Positions 7,096 through 14,761 of a DNA stretch of 32,046 nt are shown one piece after another. Numbering within the stretch: the stretch's first letter is position 1; each line of letters starts with the position of its first letter. Position numbers and translations under genes: made by a program. Under the pieces are notes generated by a model that saw only the letters and a list, made by a program, of their open reading frames with translations, was not told the origin of the DNA and searched no databases. This DNA is from an uncultured Lachnospiraceae bacterium (GTDB taxonomy: Bacteria; Bacillota; Clostridia; Lachnospirales; Lachnospiraceae): the NCBI GenBank assembly GCA_949132985.1, contig CASCGD010000028.1, forward strand, positions 1 through 32,046, in the 5' to 3' direction.

Positions 7096-8921
7096 AATTT
7101 TTCTCTGCCTCCTTTAAATATTCCGTATCCAAAATGATCGCACCGCAGACATCTGCCTGCTTCCTGTTTCGCCTCTTTTTCCGTCATGCAATTTTCCACG
7201 CCGTCAAAATCACAGACTCTGATCCCTGCTTCCCGCTCCGTGAGGTTCACCCGGCCGCAGGGCGTCCGGTCGTCGATATTCGGTATCGGAACCTCCACGT
7301 CGCTCTGGATCACATGGTGGTAGCCCAGGTATTCATCGATATTTGCCGCCACGACCTTTGCCGCGGCAATGGCCTTAATTACGGTCGCAGGGCCGCTGGC
7401 ACTGTCTCCGCCGGCAAATACGCCGGGCATATTCTCAAAAGCGCCGGTGCTCGTGGTGGCTATCTTGCCCCACACGACAGGAACTCCGGCCTCCTCAAAA
7501 TGCTTTGTCTCAATATTCTGTCCGATTGCAATGATCAGTATATCGCAGGGTATAAAGAGATCTGCTTCCCCCGAGGCCTTGATGCTTGCCCGTCCGTCGC
7601 GGATTGCACTCACCATCTGCGGCGTTACATAAATGCCTTTTACGTGGTTATTCTCATCCACCTCGATGGATGCCGGTGCTTTCAGCGTCTGCATCTCGAT
7701 TCCCTCTGCGACAGCTCCCTCAATCTCGTCGTAGAGCGCAGTCATATCCGCAATTCTTCTGCGATATACAATGCTTACCTTCTTTGCCCCGAGTCGCTTT
7801 GCCGTGCGCACAGCATCCATGGACACATTGCCGCCTCCGATGACAACGACCTCCTTGCCGGTCAGATCCATGCTCTGCTTCATTTCCACTGCCCTTAAAA
7901 TTTCCACCGCAGATAACACACCCTCTGCATCCTCTCCTTCTAAGCCCAGCTTTTTGTCCGTGCTTGCACCGACAGCGATCAGCAGAGCGTCATATTCCTT
8001 TTGAAGCTCCTGAATCGTTATGTCTGTTCCGACCTTTACATTGTACTTCACTTCCACGCCCGTCTTGAGAATGCAATTGATATCCTCATCCAGCCTGTCC
8101 TTTGGCAGACGATAATTGGGAATGCCGTAGCGCAGCATTCCGCCCAGCTCCGAGAGCATCTCATAGACGCACGTCTGGTGTCCCATGAGCTGTAAATAAT
8201 AAGCCGCGCTTAAACCGCACGGACCGCCGCCCAGCACCGCGATTTTCTTTCCCGTGCGCTCGGCGCATGCCGGAGGATCTACCTCGCCTGCAAAATCCGC
8301 CGCCACACGTTTCAGACCGCGGATATTGACCGCATCGTCCACCATATTCCTTCTGCATCTTGCCTCGCAGGGGTGCTCGCAGATAAAACCGCAGGTCGTG
8401 GGAAACGGATTATCCTTGCGTATCAGCCGGATCGCATCCTGATACCTTCCCTCGCTTACAAGTGCAATGTAACCGGGGATATCCACACGCGCCGGACAAA
8501 GCGAAACACAGGGCACCGGCTGACTGTATGTACAGATACAGCGGCCTCTTTCAATGTGCTCGATATAGTCGTCCCTGTATCCGATGAGCCCTTTGTATAC
8601 CATGTGCGCAGCCTCATAGCCGATGGCGCAATCCGCGGACTCCATAATAGATACAGCCGTCTCCTCCATGATATCCAGCGTCTTCATCGTCGCTTTTCCG
8701 TCGAGTACATCCTTTATGAGATGATTCAGCTGGCCAAGCCCAATACGGCAGGGAACACATTTCCCACAGGTCTGTGCATGGCACAGCTCCAAAAATGACC
8801 TTGCCAGATCCACCGGACAAAGCCCCGGGGGGCTTGATTCGATCCGCCGTTCCAGATCCTTGTAAAGACCTTCGACCACGATATCCGCTTTGCTCGGAGA
8901 GTCAATCTCTAATCTACTCAT
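7089..8921 (-). CDS. NuoF C-terminal domain fused to GltD-like NAD(P)H oxidoreductase
   Basis: 610-residue electron-transfer flavoprotein. Residues ~30-115 match the C-terminal iron-sulfur end of NuoF (CGKCVPCR at 52-59, fourth Cys at 98), but the FMN- and NADH-binding part of NuoF is absent. Residues ~128-600 match the small subunit of glutamate synthase/NfnB: a cysteine-rich Fe-S region (CVSLCPARVDIPGY and CGFICEHPCEARCRR), an FAD site (GGGPCG, 230-235) and a dinucleotide site (GGGNVS, 362-367) followed by VYRRR, a feature often linked to NADPH in this family. A last CLRCD motif is near the C-terminus. No glutamate synthase large subunit is encoded nearby, and the gene is coupled to the hydrogenase, so its partner is the hydrogenase rather than GltB. 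The ribosome site GAGGAG precedes the ATG. Confidence 0.85.
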   Translation of the reverse strand: MSRLEIDSPSKADIVVEGLYKDLERRIESSPPGLCPVDLARSFLELCHAQTCGKCVPCRIGLGQLNHLIKDVLDGKATMKTLDIMEETAVSIMESADCAIGYEAAHMVYKGLIGYRDDYIEHIERGRCICTYSQPVPCVSLCPARVDIPGYIALVSEGRYQDAIRLIRKDNPFPTTCGFICEHPCEARCRRNMVDDAVNIRGLKRVAADFAGEVDPPACAERTGKKIAVLGGGPCGLSAAYYLQLMGHQTCVYEMLSELGGMLRYGIPNYRLPKDRLDEDINCILKTGVEVKYNVKVGTDITIQELQKEYDALLIAVGASTDKKLGLEGEDAEGVLSAVEILRAVEMKQSMDLTGKEVVVIGGGNVSMDAVRTAKRLGAKKVSIVYRRRIADMTALYDEIEGAVAEGIEMQTLKAPASIEVDENNHVKGIYVTPQMVSAIRDGRASIKASGEADLFIPCDILIIAIGQNIETKHFEEAGVPVVWGKIATTSTGAFENMPGVFAGGDSASGPATVIKAIAAAKVVAANIDEYLGYHHVIQSDVEVPIPNIDDRTPCGRVNLTEREAGIRVCDFDGVENCMTEKEAKQEAGRCLRCDHFGYGIFKGGREKLW

Positions 8922-8949
8922 TTGCCTTCACTCCTCTTTTTAGTGTGAC

Positions 8950-8972
8950 GCCCGTTCGCTTCGCGCTCGGGC
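8950..8972. repeat. Degenerate copy of the island's GC-rich hairpin repeat
   Basis: An imperfect GCCCGTTCGC / GCGCTCGGGC hairpin in the 78-base gap between the GltD-like gene and the 2-hydroxyacid dehydrogenase. It matches the first hairpin (IR1) of the repeat family best seen at 13416-13700. The second hairpin is not recognisable here. Confidence 0.55.
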
Positions 8973-8999
8973 AGGTCGTCGAAAAACAACCGTTTCATG

Positions 9000-9941
9000 C
9001 TAAATCACGTTCTGGGGTGTACCGTCCATCCACTTTTCGATATTGTCGCAGACGATCACCGCTCTCTTTTCAAATGCCTGCGCGGACGCAAAAGCCACGT
9101 GCGGCGTGGCAATCAGGTTTGGACAGTCAAAAAGCACATGATCGGCAGGCACCGGAGGCTCCATCTCAAACACATCGGTTGCGGCGCCGGCGATCACACC
9201 GTTTTTCAACGCCTCCGCCAAAGCCCCGCTGTCCACCACCGGACCTCGGGCCGTATTGATCAGAAACGCTTCTTTTTTCATCTTCGCCAGCTCTTTTTCC
9301 CCGATCATTCCCCGAGTTGCATCATTTAACGGCACATGAAGCGAAACGATATCACAGGTCCCCAAAAGCTCATCGAGAGACACAAAATTTACTCCCTCAA
9401 TCTCCTTTTTTGTCCGGCTGAAAGCATACACCTGACAGCCGAAGGCCTGGGCGATGCCCATCACGCGCCTTCCGATGGCGCCTGCTCCGATCACACCGAA
9501 CTTTTTGCCTTCCAGCTCATATCCTACCAGCCCGTTTTTGGTTCCACCTTCCCGCACGGCCCGGTCGCATGCAATGACATTCCGCGCCAGATCAATCGCA
9601 AACGCAAACACCAGATCCGCCACTGCCACCGTAGAATACCCGGCACAGTTGCACACGGTAATTCCCCGCTCCCGACAGTAATCCACATCCACATGATCCA
9701 CTCCGGTAAAGGCCACGCAGATCATTTTCAGATTCGGGCACTGGGAGATGACCTCCCGCCCGTATTTAAAATTGGAGAGCACCACACAGTCCGCGTCTCT
9801 GCTCCGTTCAATCAGTGTGGCCTCATCCTCCTCTCTGGTGTCATAATATACCGCATCTACCCGATCTCCTAACGTACGGTCCACCATTTCTTTCAGCTGC
9901 TCCTGCGGGATTCCCAACGGCTCTAAAAATTTCAGTTTCAT
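9000..9941 (-). CDS. D-isomer-specific 2-hydroxyacid dehydrogenase
   Basis: NAD(P)-dependent dehydrogenase of 313 residues, normal for the family. It has the Rossmann motif GVIGAGAIGRRV, the catalytic arginine in NTARGPVVD, the glutamate region in DVFEMEPP and the catalytic histidine in ATPHVAFAS. I prefer the ATG at 9941: the in-frame GTG 12 bases upstream sits inside the AGGAG ribosome site. The substrate cannot be read from sequence. The family includes glyoxylate/hydroxypyruvate reductases and phosphoglycerate dehydrogenases. Between the hydrogenase pair and the allantoin genes, a role in reducing glyoxylate (which forms when ureidoglycolate breaks down) to glycolate is plausible, using NADH from AllD. 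Confidence 0.85.
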   Translation of the reverse strand: MKLKFLEPLGIPQEQLKEMVDRTLGDRVDAVYYDTREEDEATLIERSRDADCVVLSNFKYGREVISQCPNLKMICVAFTGVDHVDVDYCRERGITVCNCAGYSTVAVADLVFAFAIDLARNVIACDRAVREGGTKNGLVGYELEGKKFGVIGAGAIGRRVMGIAQAFGCQVYAFSRTKKEIEGVNFVSLDELLGTCDIVSLHVPLNDATRGMIGEKELAKMKKEAFLINTARGPVVDSGALAEALKNGVIAGAATDVFEMEPPVPADHVLFDCPNLIATPHVAFASAQAFEKRAVIVCDNIEKWMDGTPQNVI

Positions 9942-10150
9942 AATGCGTTTCACTCCTTTACAATTCTATGATATGCTCTGCCCGATTTCGATATAAAGCA
10001 ACGGCCATGACAAAATACAGTCCAACTGCTCCGTATACTTTCCGTAATAAGTATGGATCTGTTTCCGGGACATCAGAACATTCTTTCTGCCCGCCGGATC
10101 TGCTTCTGTCATGGTCCGCTCCGTTTTTCTAAAGTTTTCTCAAATCAGTC

Positions 10151-11392
10151 TTATTTTACAAGAAGTCCCTTTGCAAGCTCCGTCATAATCACAGATGCCT
10201 TTGCAAAATCACTGTATTTGGTAAATTCCACCGGACAGTGGCTTCTTCCGTCCTTACTGGGCACAAACAGCATGACGGTGGGGATCACCTGTCCGATCTC
10301 AAGCGCATCATGCCCTGCACCGCTTGGCAGCTTCTTGTAGCTGTAGCCGTTTGCCTTACAGCTCTCCTCCATGGCATCAAGCATCTCCTCCGACAGCCAT
10401 ACCGGCGTGATCACCAGCTTCGTATCGATCTCATAGCTGCCGCCCATCTCTTTTACTTCACGGTCTAAAGCGGCACGGATCCGGTTTGCGATATCATTGA
10501 TGTTATCGTTGTTTTTCGAACGGATATCTACAGTAAACTCCACTTTCTCCGCAACAATATTCATTCCGCCCGGCGTGGTGCGGATAAATCCTGTGGTTGC
10601 AACCGTTCCGTCCGCCTTCTCTCTGGCCCAGTCGGGGATCTTTGAAATAACCTTTGTCGCCGCGTCCACCGCGTCCATGCGCATATCCATCGGCGTCGTC
10701 CCCGCATGGTCCGCTCTTCCGTGAACGGTTACCATATACCGCTGAATGCCGACGATACAGTCCACAAGACCAAGCTCGATATTCTCCGCATCAAGAACCG
10801 GTCCCTGCTCAATATGCAGCTCCAAAAACTGCCCGATTTTGGAGACGTCCCATTTTGCCTCCTCAATCTTTTCCGGGTCCAGCCCATATTCCTTCATCGC
10901 GTCATAAATCGTAACGCCGTTCGTGTCCGCAAAGCCCTTGCAGTATTCCACATCCCTGTTGCCAAGCATCGCACCGGAGCCGAAATATCCCGTTCCAAAG
11001 CGAAGGCCCTCCTCATCACAGAAACCGACTGCCACAAAATCCCGCTTCGGCGTAATTCCCGCTTCCTTCAGCTGCCTTGCAACCTCAATCGCACACACCG
11101 CGCCCGCGATACCGTCAAAATCACCACCGTTGGTCACGGAATCGTAGTGCGAACCCATCATGACACAGGGCGCATCCGGGTCTGTCCCTTTTAGTACACC
11201 GATGACATTGCCCGCGGCATCCTCCCGTACCTCAAGCCCGGCATCCTTCATGGCCTGGCTCAGATAATTCACCGCCATTCTTGCCTCCGGGGTGAAGGGC
11301 AGTCTCGTACAACCCTCTCCCGGCGTTGCCGTAAATTTCTTCAAACTTTCCAGATCCGTAGCTATTCTGCCTGTAACCGCTTCAATTGCCAT
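10151..11392 (-). CDS. allC: Allantoate amidohydrolase (M20 / hydantoinase-carbamoylase family)
   Basis: Would hydrolyse allantoate to (S)-ureidoglycine, CO2 and ammonia in the cytoplasm with a two-metal centre. Its 413 residues are the usual length. Metal ligands are visible: His82 in MMGSHYDSV, Asp93 in GGDFDGIAG, Glu127/128 in GFCDEEG, a histidine in LHIEQGP and one in GAGHDALEIG. N-carbamoyl-L-amino-acid hydrolases share this fold and are the main alternative, but AllB, AllE and AllD in the same island make AllC by far the best fit. The ribosome site AGGAGG is 9 bases before the ATG. It follows a 70-residue membrane protein by 11 bases, so the two are probably co-transcribed. Confidence 0.88.
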   Translation of the reverse strand: MAIEAVTGRIATDLESLKKFTATPGEGCTRLPFTPEARMAVNYLSQAMKDAGLEVREDAAGNVIGVLKGTDPDAPCVMMGSHYDSVTNGGDFDGIAGAVCAIEVARQLKEAGITPKRDFVAVGFCDEEGLRFGTGYFGSGAMLGNRDVEYCKGFADTNGVTIYDAMKEYGLDPEKIEEAKWDVSKIGQFLELHIEQGPVLDAENIELGLVDCIVGIQRYMVTVHGRADHAGTTPMDMRMDAVDAATKVISKIPDWAREKADGTVATTGFIRTTPGGMNIVAEKVEFTVDIRSKNNDNINDIANRIRAALDREVKEMGGSYEIDTKLVITPVWLSEEMLDAMEESCKANGYSYKKLPSGAGHDALEIGQVIPTVMLFVPSKDGRSHCPVEFTKYSDFAKASVIMTELAKGLLVK

Positions 11393-11403
11393 AATGATTC
11401 CTC

Positions 11404-11616
11404 CTATCCTTTTGGCTTAATGATAAATGTTGTGATCGGCGAATACAGCATCGCACCCACCATAATGATAAATCCAACCAGGCAGACGCTGTCATTTCCG
11501 CTGCCAAGACCCGCCATAATAATCACGAATGCAACCATAATGACAATAAATGCGATCGTTAGCCCGCCTGCCTTTGTCTTAAAAAAACTTTTCTTTTCCG
11601 CGTTATTTATTTCCAT
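11404..11616 (-). CDS. Small two-helix membrane protein, 70 residues
   Basis: Family not recognised. A polar, lysine-rich N-terminus (MEINNAEKKSFFKTKAGG) is followed by two hydrophobic segments (about residues 18-37 and 45-63) and a short basic tail (IIKPKG). The ribosome site GGGAGG lies 8 bases before the ATG, and the gene runs directly into allC, so it looks real. It sits between the LctP-type permease and allC, which suggests an accessory subunit of that transporter or a small membrane protein of the pathway. This is positional inference only. Confidence 0.6.
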   Translation of the reverse strand: MEINNAEKKSFFKTKAGGLTIAFIVIMVAFVIIMAGLGSGNDSVCLVGFIIMVGAMLYSPITTFIIKPKG

Positions 11617-11644
11617 TTGTCAAGCCTCCCCTCTTCCAATGCGG

Positions 11645-11716
11645 CGCCCGTTCGCCTTCGCTCCCGGACAAGTCTCCGGAAGGCATCTTAAAAACATGCT
11701 TCGCATTTTGCCTTCC
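11645..11716. repeat. Island hairpin repeat, single diverged copy
   Basis: Shares the two-hairpin plan of the 13416-13700 array: a GCCCGTTCGCCTTCGCTCCCGG hairpin-like part, degraded on its right arm, then GGAAGGCAT followed by ATGCTTCGCATTTTGCCTTCC. It lies between lctP and the 70-residue membrane protein gene, in the same orientation as the other copies. Confidence 0.7.
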
Positions 11717-11776
11717 TTTGCTTTTCTGCCATTTTCTCCGGCAATACGCCCGAACCAAAGCCGGACTGCTGCCCCG

Positions 11777-13390
11777 TCAAAGCGCTACCAGCGCATACAG
11801 GATAACGCCGATGACAATCGTCGCCGGTACTGTGAGTGCAATGATCTTTTTGAGTACTTCCCCTTCTTTTCCGAGAATACCCGCCGTCGTTGTTCCGAGA
11901 ATAATCTTGCTGGGGCTGACCGCGCTGCCGATGGCTCCTCCGGCTGACTGTGCCCCCAAAATTGCCGACGCGTTCACCTTCAGCAGGTTTGCCGTCGTCA
12001 TCTGGAATCCGCCGAATAAAATGTTTGAGCTCATATTGCTTCCGGTCATAAAGGTTCCAAGAAGCCCTACAAACGGTGCGAGAATGACATAAACCTTGCC
12101 CATAACACTTGCAATGCCATTCGCCAGAACCACTGTCTGCCCGGTTCCGTCCATGATTTTTGACATGATTACCAACCCGATTACCGCGATACCGGAGGGC
12201 ATTGTCATGGAGACAGATTTCACAAAAATCCGCTTCACACCGCCTTCCCCGATCCATCCATGTGATTTATAGTAAATGAGTCCCACGATTGCCGACACAA
12301 ACAGGAACATGCTCGCATGGGTAAAAGGTGTAAAGGGCGAGAAGCGTTCTACGGCCGCATTCACATAGCCGTATCCCGTCGAGGTTTCCGGAAACGATAA
12401 TCCGAATGACACCTGCCCCAAAAGCGCGTTTATTGGCTTCACCAAGAGCACGATCAGAGTGAGGGCTGAGAGAAGGAAATACGGAACAAACGCCTGCACC
12501 AGACTCATATCCGGCAGCCGTTCGCCGCCATCCGCCTGCTCCTCAAACTCCCGGTTCATGATCGGGCTGTCCGCAATGCTCCACTCCTGATTGTACAGCT
12601 TCGTCCTGCCCAGCAGAAGGATCACGATCAGAGACACGCATGCCGGGACAAAACAGCAGATGGTCGTATTGACCTGGCTTAAGAGCAGCTCGCCGCCACC
12701 CTGGATCACTGCCATGAGCGCCACTGCAGGAAATCCCTTTTTGAGCGCCTTCCCTTTTCCGTAAAACCAGCAGGTCGCGAACCCGCCGATGGCAACCCAA
12801 AACCAGATAAACGCCGACGTCCAGAGAGCCGTCACCAGATATTCCTTCGTGCCCGCCGCAAAGCCTGCCGACATTGCAAGGGAATCCCACGCTGCGCCCA
12901 GGGTTCCGAAGGTATTTCCCCACGCCTGGCCTAAAAGCGGAATGATAACCGCCCACAAAGGCTTCACACCGATACCGATCAGAAGGGGCGCGCCCACGGC
13001 GACCGGAACTCCAAAGCCGGTGATACCCTGGAGAAAGCTTTCAAAAATCCATCCCATGGCAAGAACCAAAAGCAGCTCATTCGGGAGAAGCTTGCGCATG
13101 CCGTTGCGTATGACTAAAAAAGCCTTTGCCTCATCCCCGACCTGGTACATCAGAATCGCCGTCCACACAATGATCAGTATGACCAGAGCATTCCAGACGC
13201 CCTTTGCACTCTCCGCCGCGATCAGCCTTATATTCGCTTTAAAGAAGAAAAGCCCCGTGACAATCGTGATCAGAAGCCCTACTGGCGCTGCCTCCGTTGC
13301 TCCCCAGTTGAATTTAATCATCAGAATCAATAGTACGATAATCGGCAGAAACGCCATTATCCAAGTAAACAGATTTATCGGTATATTCAT
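11777..13390 (-). CDS. LctP-family (lactate/glycolate-type) permease
   Basis: Polytopic inner-membrane carrier, 537 residues, about 13 hydrophobic segments, normal for the LctP/GlcA family. Family-like stretches include GATEAAPVGLLITIVTG, FLQGITGFGVPVAVGAPLL, GQAWGNTFGTLGAAWD and the conserved end FMTGSNMSSNILFGGFQ then LGAQSAGGAIGSAVSPSK. I chose the ATG at 13390, with GAGGAG 7 bases upstream; the in-frame TTG 15 bases earlier is inside that ribosome site. Known members carry L-lactate or glycolate with protons. Oxamate is a close structural analogue of lactate/pyruvate, and glycolate is a possible product of the neighbouring dehydrogenase. Export of one of these is an attractive inference. 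Confidence 0.88.
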   Translation of the reverse strand: MNIPINLFTWIMAFLPIIVLLILMIKFNWGATEAAPVGLLITIVTGLFFFKANIRLIAAESAKGVWNALVILIIVWTAILMYQVGDEAKAFLVIRNGMRKLLPNELLLVLAMGWIFESFLQGITGFGVPVAVGAPLLIGIGVKPLWAVIIPLLGQAWGNTFGTLGAAWDSLAMSAGFAAGTKEYLVTALWTSAFIWFWVAIGGFATCWFYGKGKALKKGFPAVALMAVIQGGGELLLSQVNTTICCFVPACVSLIVILLLGRTKLYNQEWSIADSPIMNREFEEQADGGERLPDMSLVQAFVPYFLLSALTLIVLLVKPINALLGQVSFGLSFPETSTGYGYVNAAVERFSPFTPFTHASMFLFVSAIVGLIYYKSHGWIGEGGVKRIFVKSVSMTMPSGIAVIGLVIMSKIMDGTGQTVVLANGIASVMGKVYVILAPFVGLLGTFMTGSNMSSNILFGGFQMTTANLLKVNASAILGAQSAGGAIGSAVSPSKIILGTTTAGILGKEGEVLKKIIALTVPATIVIGVILYALVAL

Positions 13391-13415
13391 ATTCCATCTC
13401 CTCAACCCAGAGGAA

Positions 13416-13700
13416 TGCCCGTTCGCTTGCTCACGGGCATTGCCTCCTCCTTCATAGTACCGCCCGCTCGCCTTCGCTCACGGGCATTTCGTCGGAAGGC
13501 ATGCTGGAAAATGCTTCGCATTTTGCCTTCCTCCTTCATAGTACCGCCCGCTCTCTTCACTCACGGGCATTTCGTCGGAAGGCATGCTAGAAAATGCTTC
13601 GCATTTTGCCTTCCTCCTTCATAGTACCGCCCGCTCTCTTCACTCACGGGCATTTCGTCGGAAGGCATTCCAGAAAATGCTTCGCATTTTGCCTTCCTCC
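13416..13700. repeat. Tandem array of 83-84 bp double-hairpin repeats (three full units)
   Basis: Units begin with TTCATAGTAC at 13451, 13535 and 13618, spaced 84 and 83 bases, preceded by a lone first hairpin at 13416-13439. Each unit has IR1 (CGCCC...GGGC around a GCTCG/CTTCGCTC core) and IR2, a nested hairpin with outer arms GGAAGGC/GCCTTCC and inner arms AAAATGC-TTC-GCATTTT. Units are nearly identical and differ mainly in the IR1 loop and a few bases before the inner hairpin of IR2. The array lies between carbamate kinase and lctP and would be transcribed on the minus strand. It has no spacers and is not CRISPR. REP/BOX-like intergenic element. Confidence 0.85.
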
Positions 13701-13713
13701 TCTCAACTACGAA

Positions 13714-13746
13714 TGGTCTGCCTGCATGTGAACAGCAGGCAGACCA
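13714..13746 (-). terminator. Strong hairpin downstream of carbamate kinase
   Basis: Perfect 12-bp inverted repeat TGGTCTGCCTGC / GCAGGCAGACCA with a 9-base loop, 24 bases after the carbamate kinase stop. No T-run follows, so it may act as a partial terminator or an RNA-stability element between carbamate kinase and lctP. Confidence 0.5.
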
Positions 13747-13769
13747 ATATTCTTACGAACCCTCACCCG

Positions 13770-14708
13770 CTACGAGTGTATCACGGTTCCTGTCTCACCG
13801 GCAATTCCTGCCGCTGCCTTGTCCAGCAGAGTAATCAGGGCACGCTTATCCTTTCCGGACTGGGCAAAGCGGATTGCCGCCTCCACCTTGGGAAGCATCG
13901 ACCCTTTCGCGAACTGATCCTGGGCTATGTATTCCTTTGCCTGCTCCACTGTGAGATCGGAAAGCCATTCCTGATTTTCCTTCCCCCAGTTGATGGCAAC
14001 CTTCTCCACCGCCGTCAGAATAATCAAATGATCCGCGTCAAGCTTCGACGCCAGAAGACTGCTGGCGTTGTCCTTGTCGATCACTGCATTCACGCCTACC
14101 AACCGGCCTTCGTCGTCGCTGACCACCGGGATTCCGCCGCCGCCGCAGGTGATCACGATGTGGCCCGCATGGACCAGAGTCTTGATCGTCTCAAGCTCAC
14201 GGATTCTCTTTGGCATCGGAGATGCCACAACAATCCGGTAACCCCTTCCGGCATCTTCCATGCATCGGATACCGTTGGCCTCGTTCTCCTCGGCCTCCTC
14301 CTTTGTCATAAATCTTCCGATGGGCTTTGTGGGATTCTCAAAAGCAGGATCATTCCGGTCTACCTCAACCTGCGAGAGAATCGTCGATACCTTTCCGTCG
14401 ATACCGCGGTTTAACAGCTCATATTTGATCGCATTCTGCAGATCGATCCCGATGTAGCCCTGGCTCATAGCAACACTGGTGGGAAGCGGAATCTGCTTAT
14501 AATTTTTCTGCATGACGATCAGATTATCCATCGCGCTCTGAATCATGCCCACCTGCGGTCCGTTCCCGTGTGTTATGATAATATCCAGCCCCTGCTGTGC
14601 GAGGTCTACGATTACGCCCGCTGTCTTTGCGACGGCCGCTTTCTGTTCTTCTATGTCATTGCCCAGGGCGTTTCCGCCCAGAGCAATGACAACCTTCTTT
14701 TTCCCCAT
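13770..14708 (-). CDS. Carbamate kinase
   Basis: Would transfer the phosphate of carbamoyl phosphate to ADP, giving ATP plus carbamate (CO2 and ammonia), the substrate-level phosphorylation step of allantoin fermentation. 312 residues, typical. Motifs are VVIALGGNALG at the N-terminus, THGNGPQVG, TCGGGGIPVV and DKDNASSLLA. I chose the ATG at 14708, with AGGAG 7 bases upstream; an in-frame upstream ATG at 14732 has no better site. It lies 53 bases after the FdrA-YlbE gene, as ybcF (allK) follows the fdrA genes in E. coli. An arginine-deiminase role (arcC) is unlikely because no arcA/arcB is near. Confidence 0.92.
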   Translation of the reverse strand: MGKKKVVIALGGNALGNDIEEQKAAVAKTAGVIVDLAQQGLDIIITHGNGPQVGMIQSAMDNLIVMQKNYKQIPLPTSVAMSQGYIGIDLQNAIKYELLNRGIDGKVSTILSQVEVDRNDPAFENPTKPIGRFMTKEEAEENEANGIRCMEDAGRGYRIVVASPMPKRIRELETIKTLVHAGHIVITCGGGGIPVVSDDEGRLVGVNAVIDKDNASSLLASKLDADHLIILTAVEKVAINWGKENQEWLSDLTVEQAKEYIAQDQFAKGSMLPKVEAAIRFAQSGKDKRALITLLDKAAAGIAGETGTVIHS

Positions 14709-14761
14709 AAAACTTCTCCTATTCCGAAACATGTCCCCACATGATTTTTACCTTATGATGC

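Noticed and set aside
7089..8921. GltD-like protein as the small subunit of a glutamate synthase
   Set aside because: No large subunit is nearby and the gene is fused to a NuoF-type domain and coupled to a hydrogenase.
13451..13700. Tandem repeats resembling a CRISPR array
   Set aside because: Units of 83-84 bp abut directly, there are no unique spacers, each unit is two hairpins, and no cas gene is near.
13770..14708. Carbamate kinase as part of an arginine deiminase pathway
   Set aside because: No arginine deiminase or ornithine carbamoyltransferase gene is present; its neighbours are allantoin genes.
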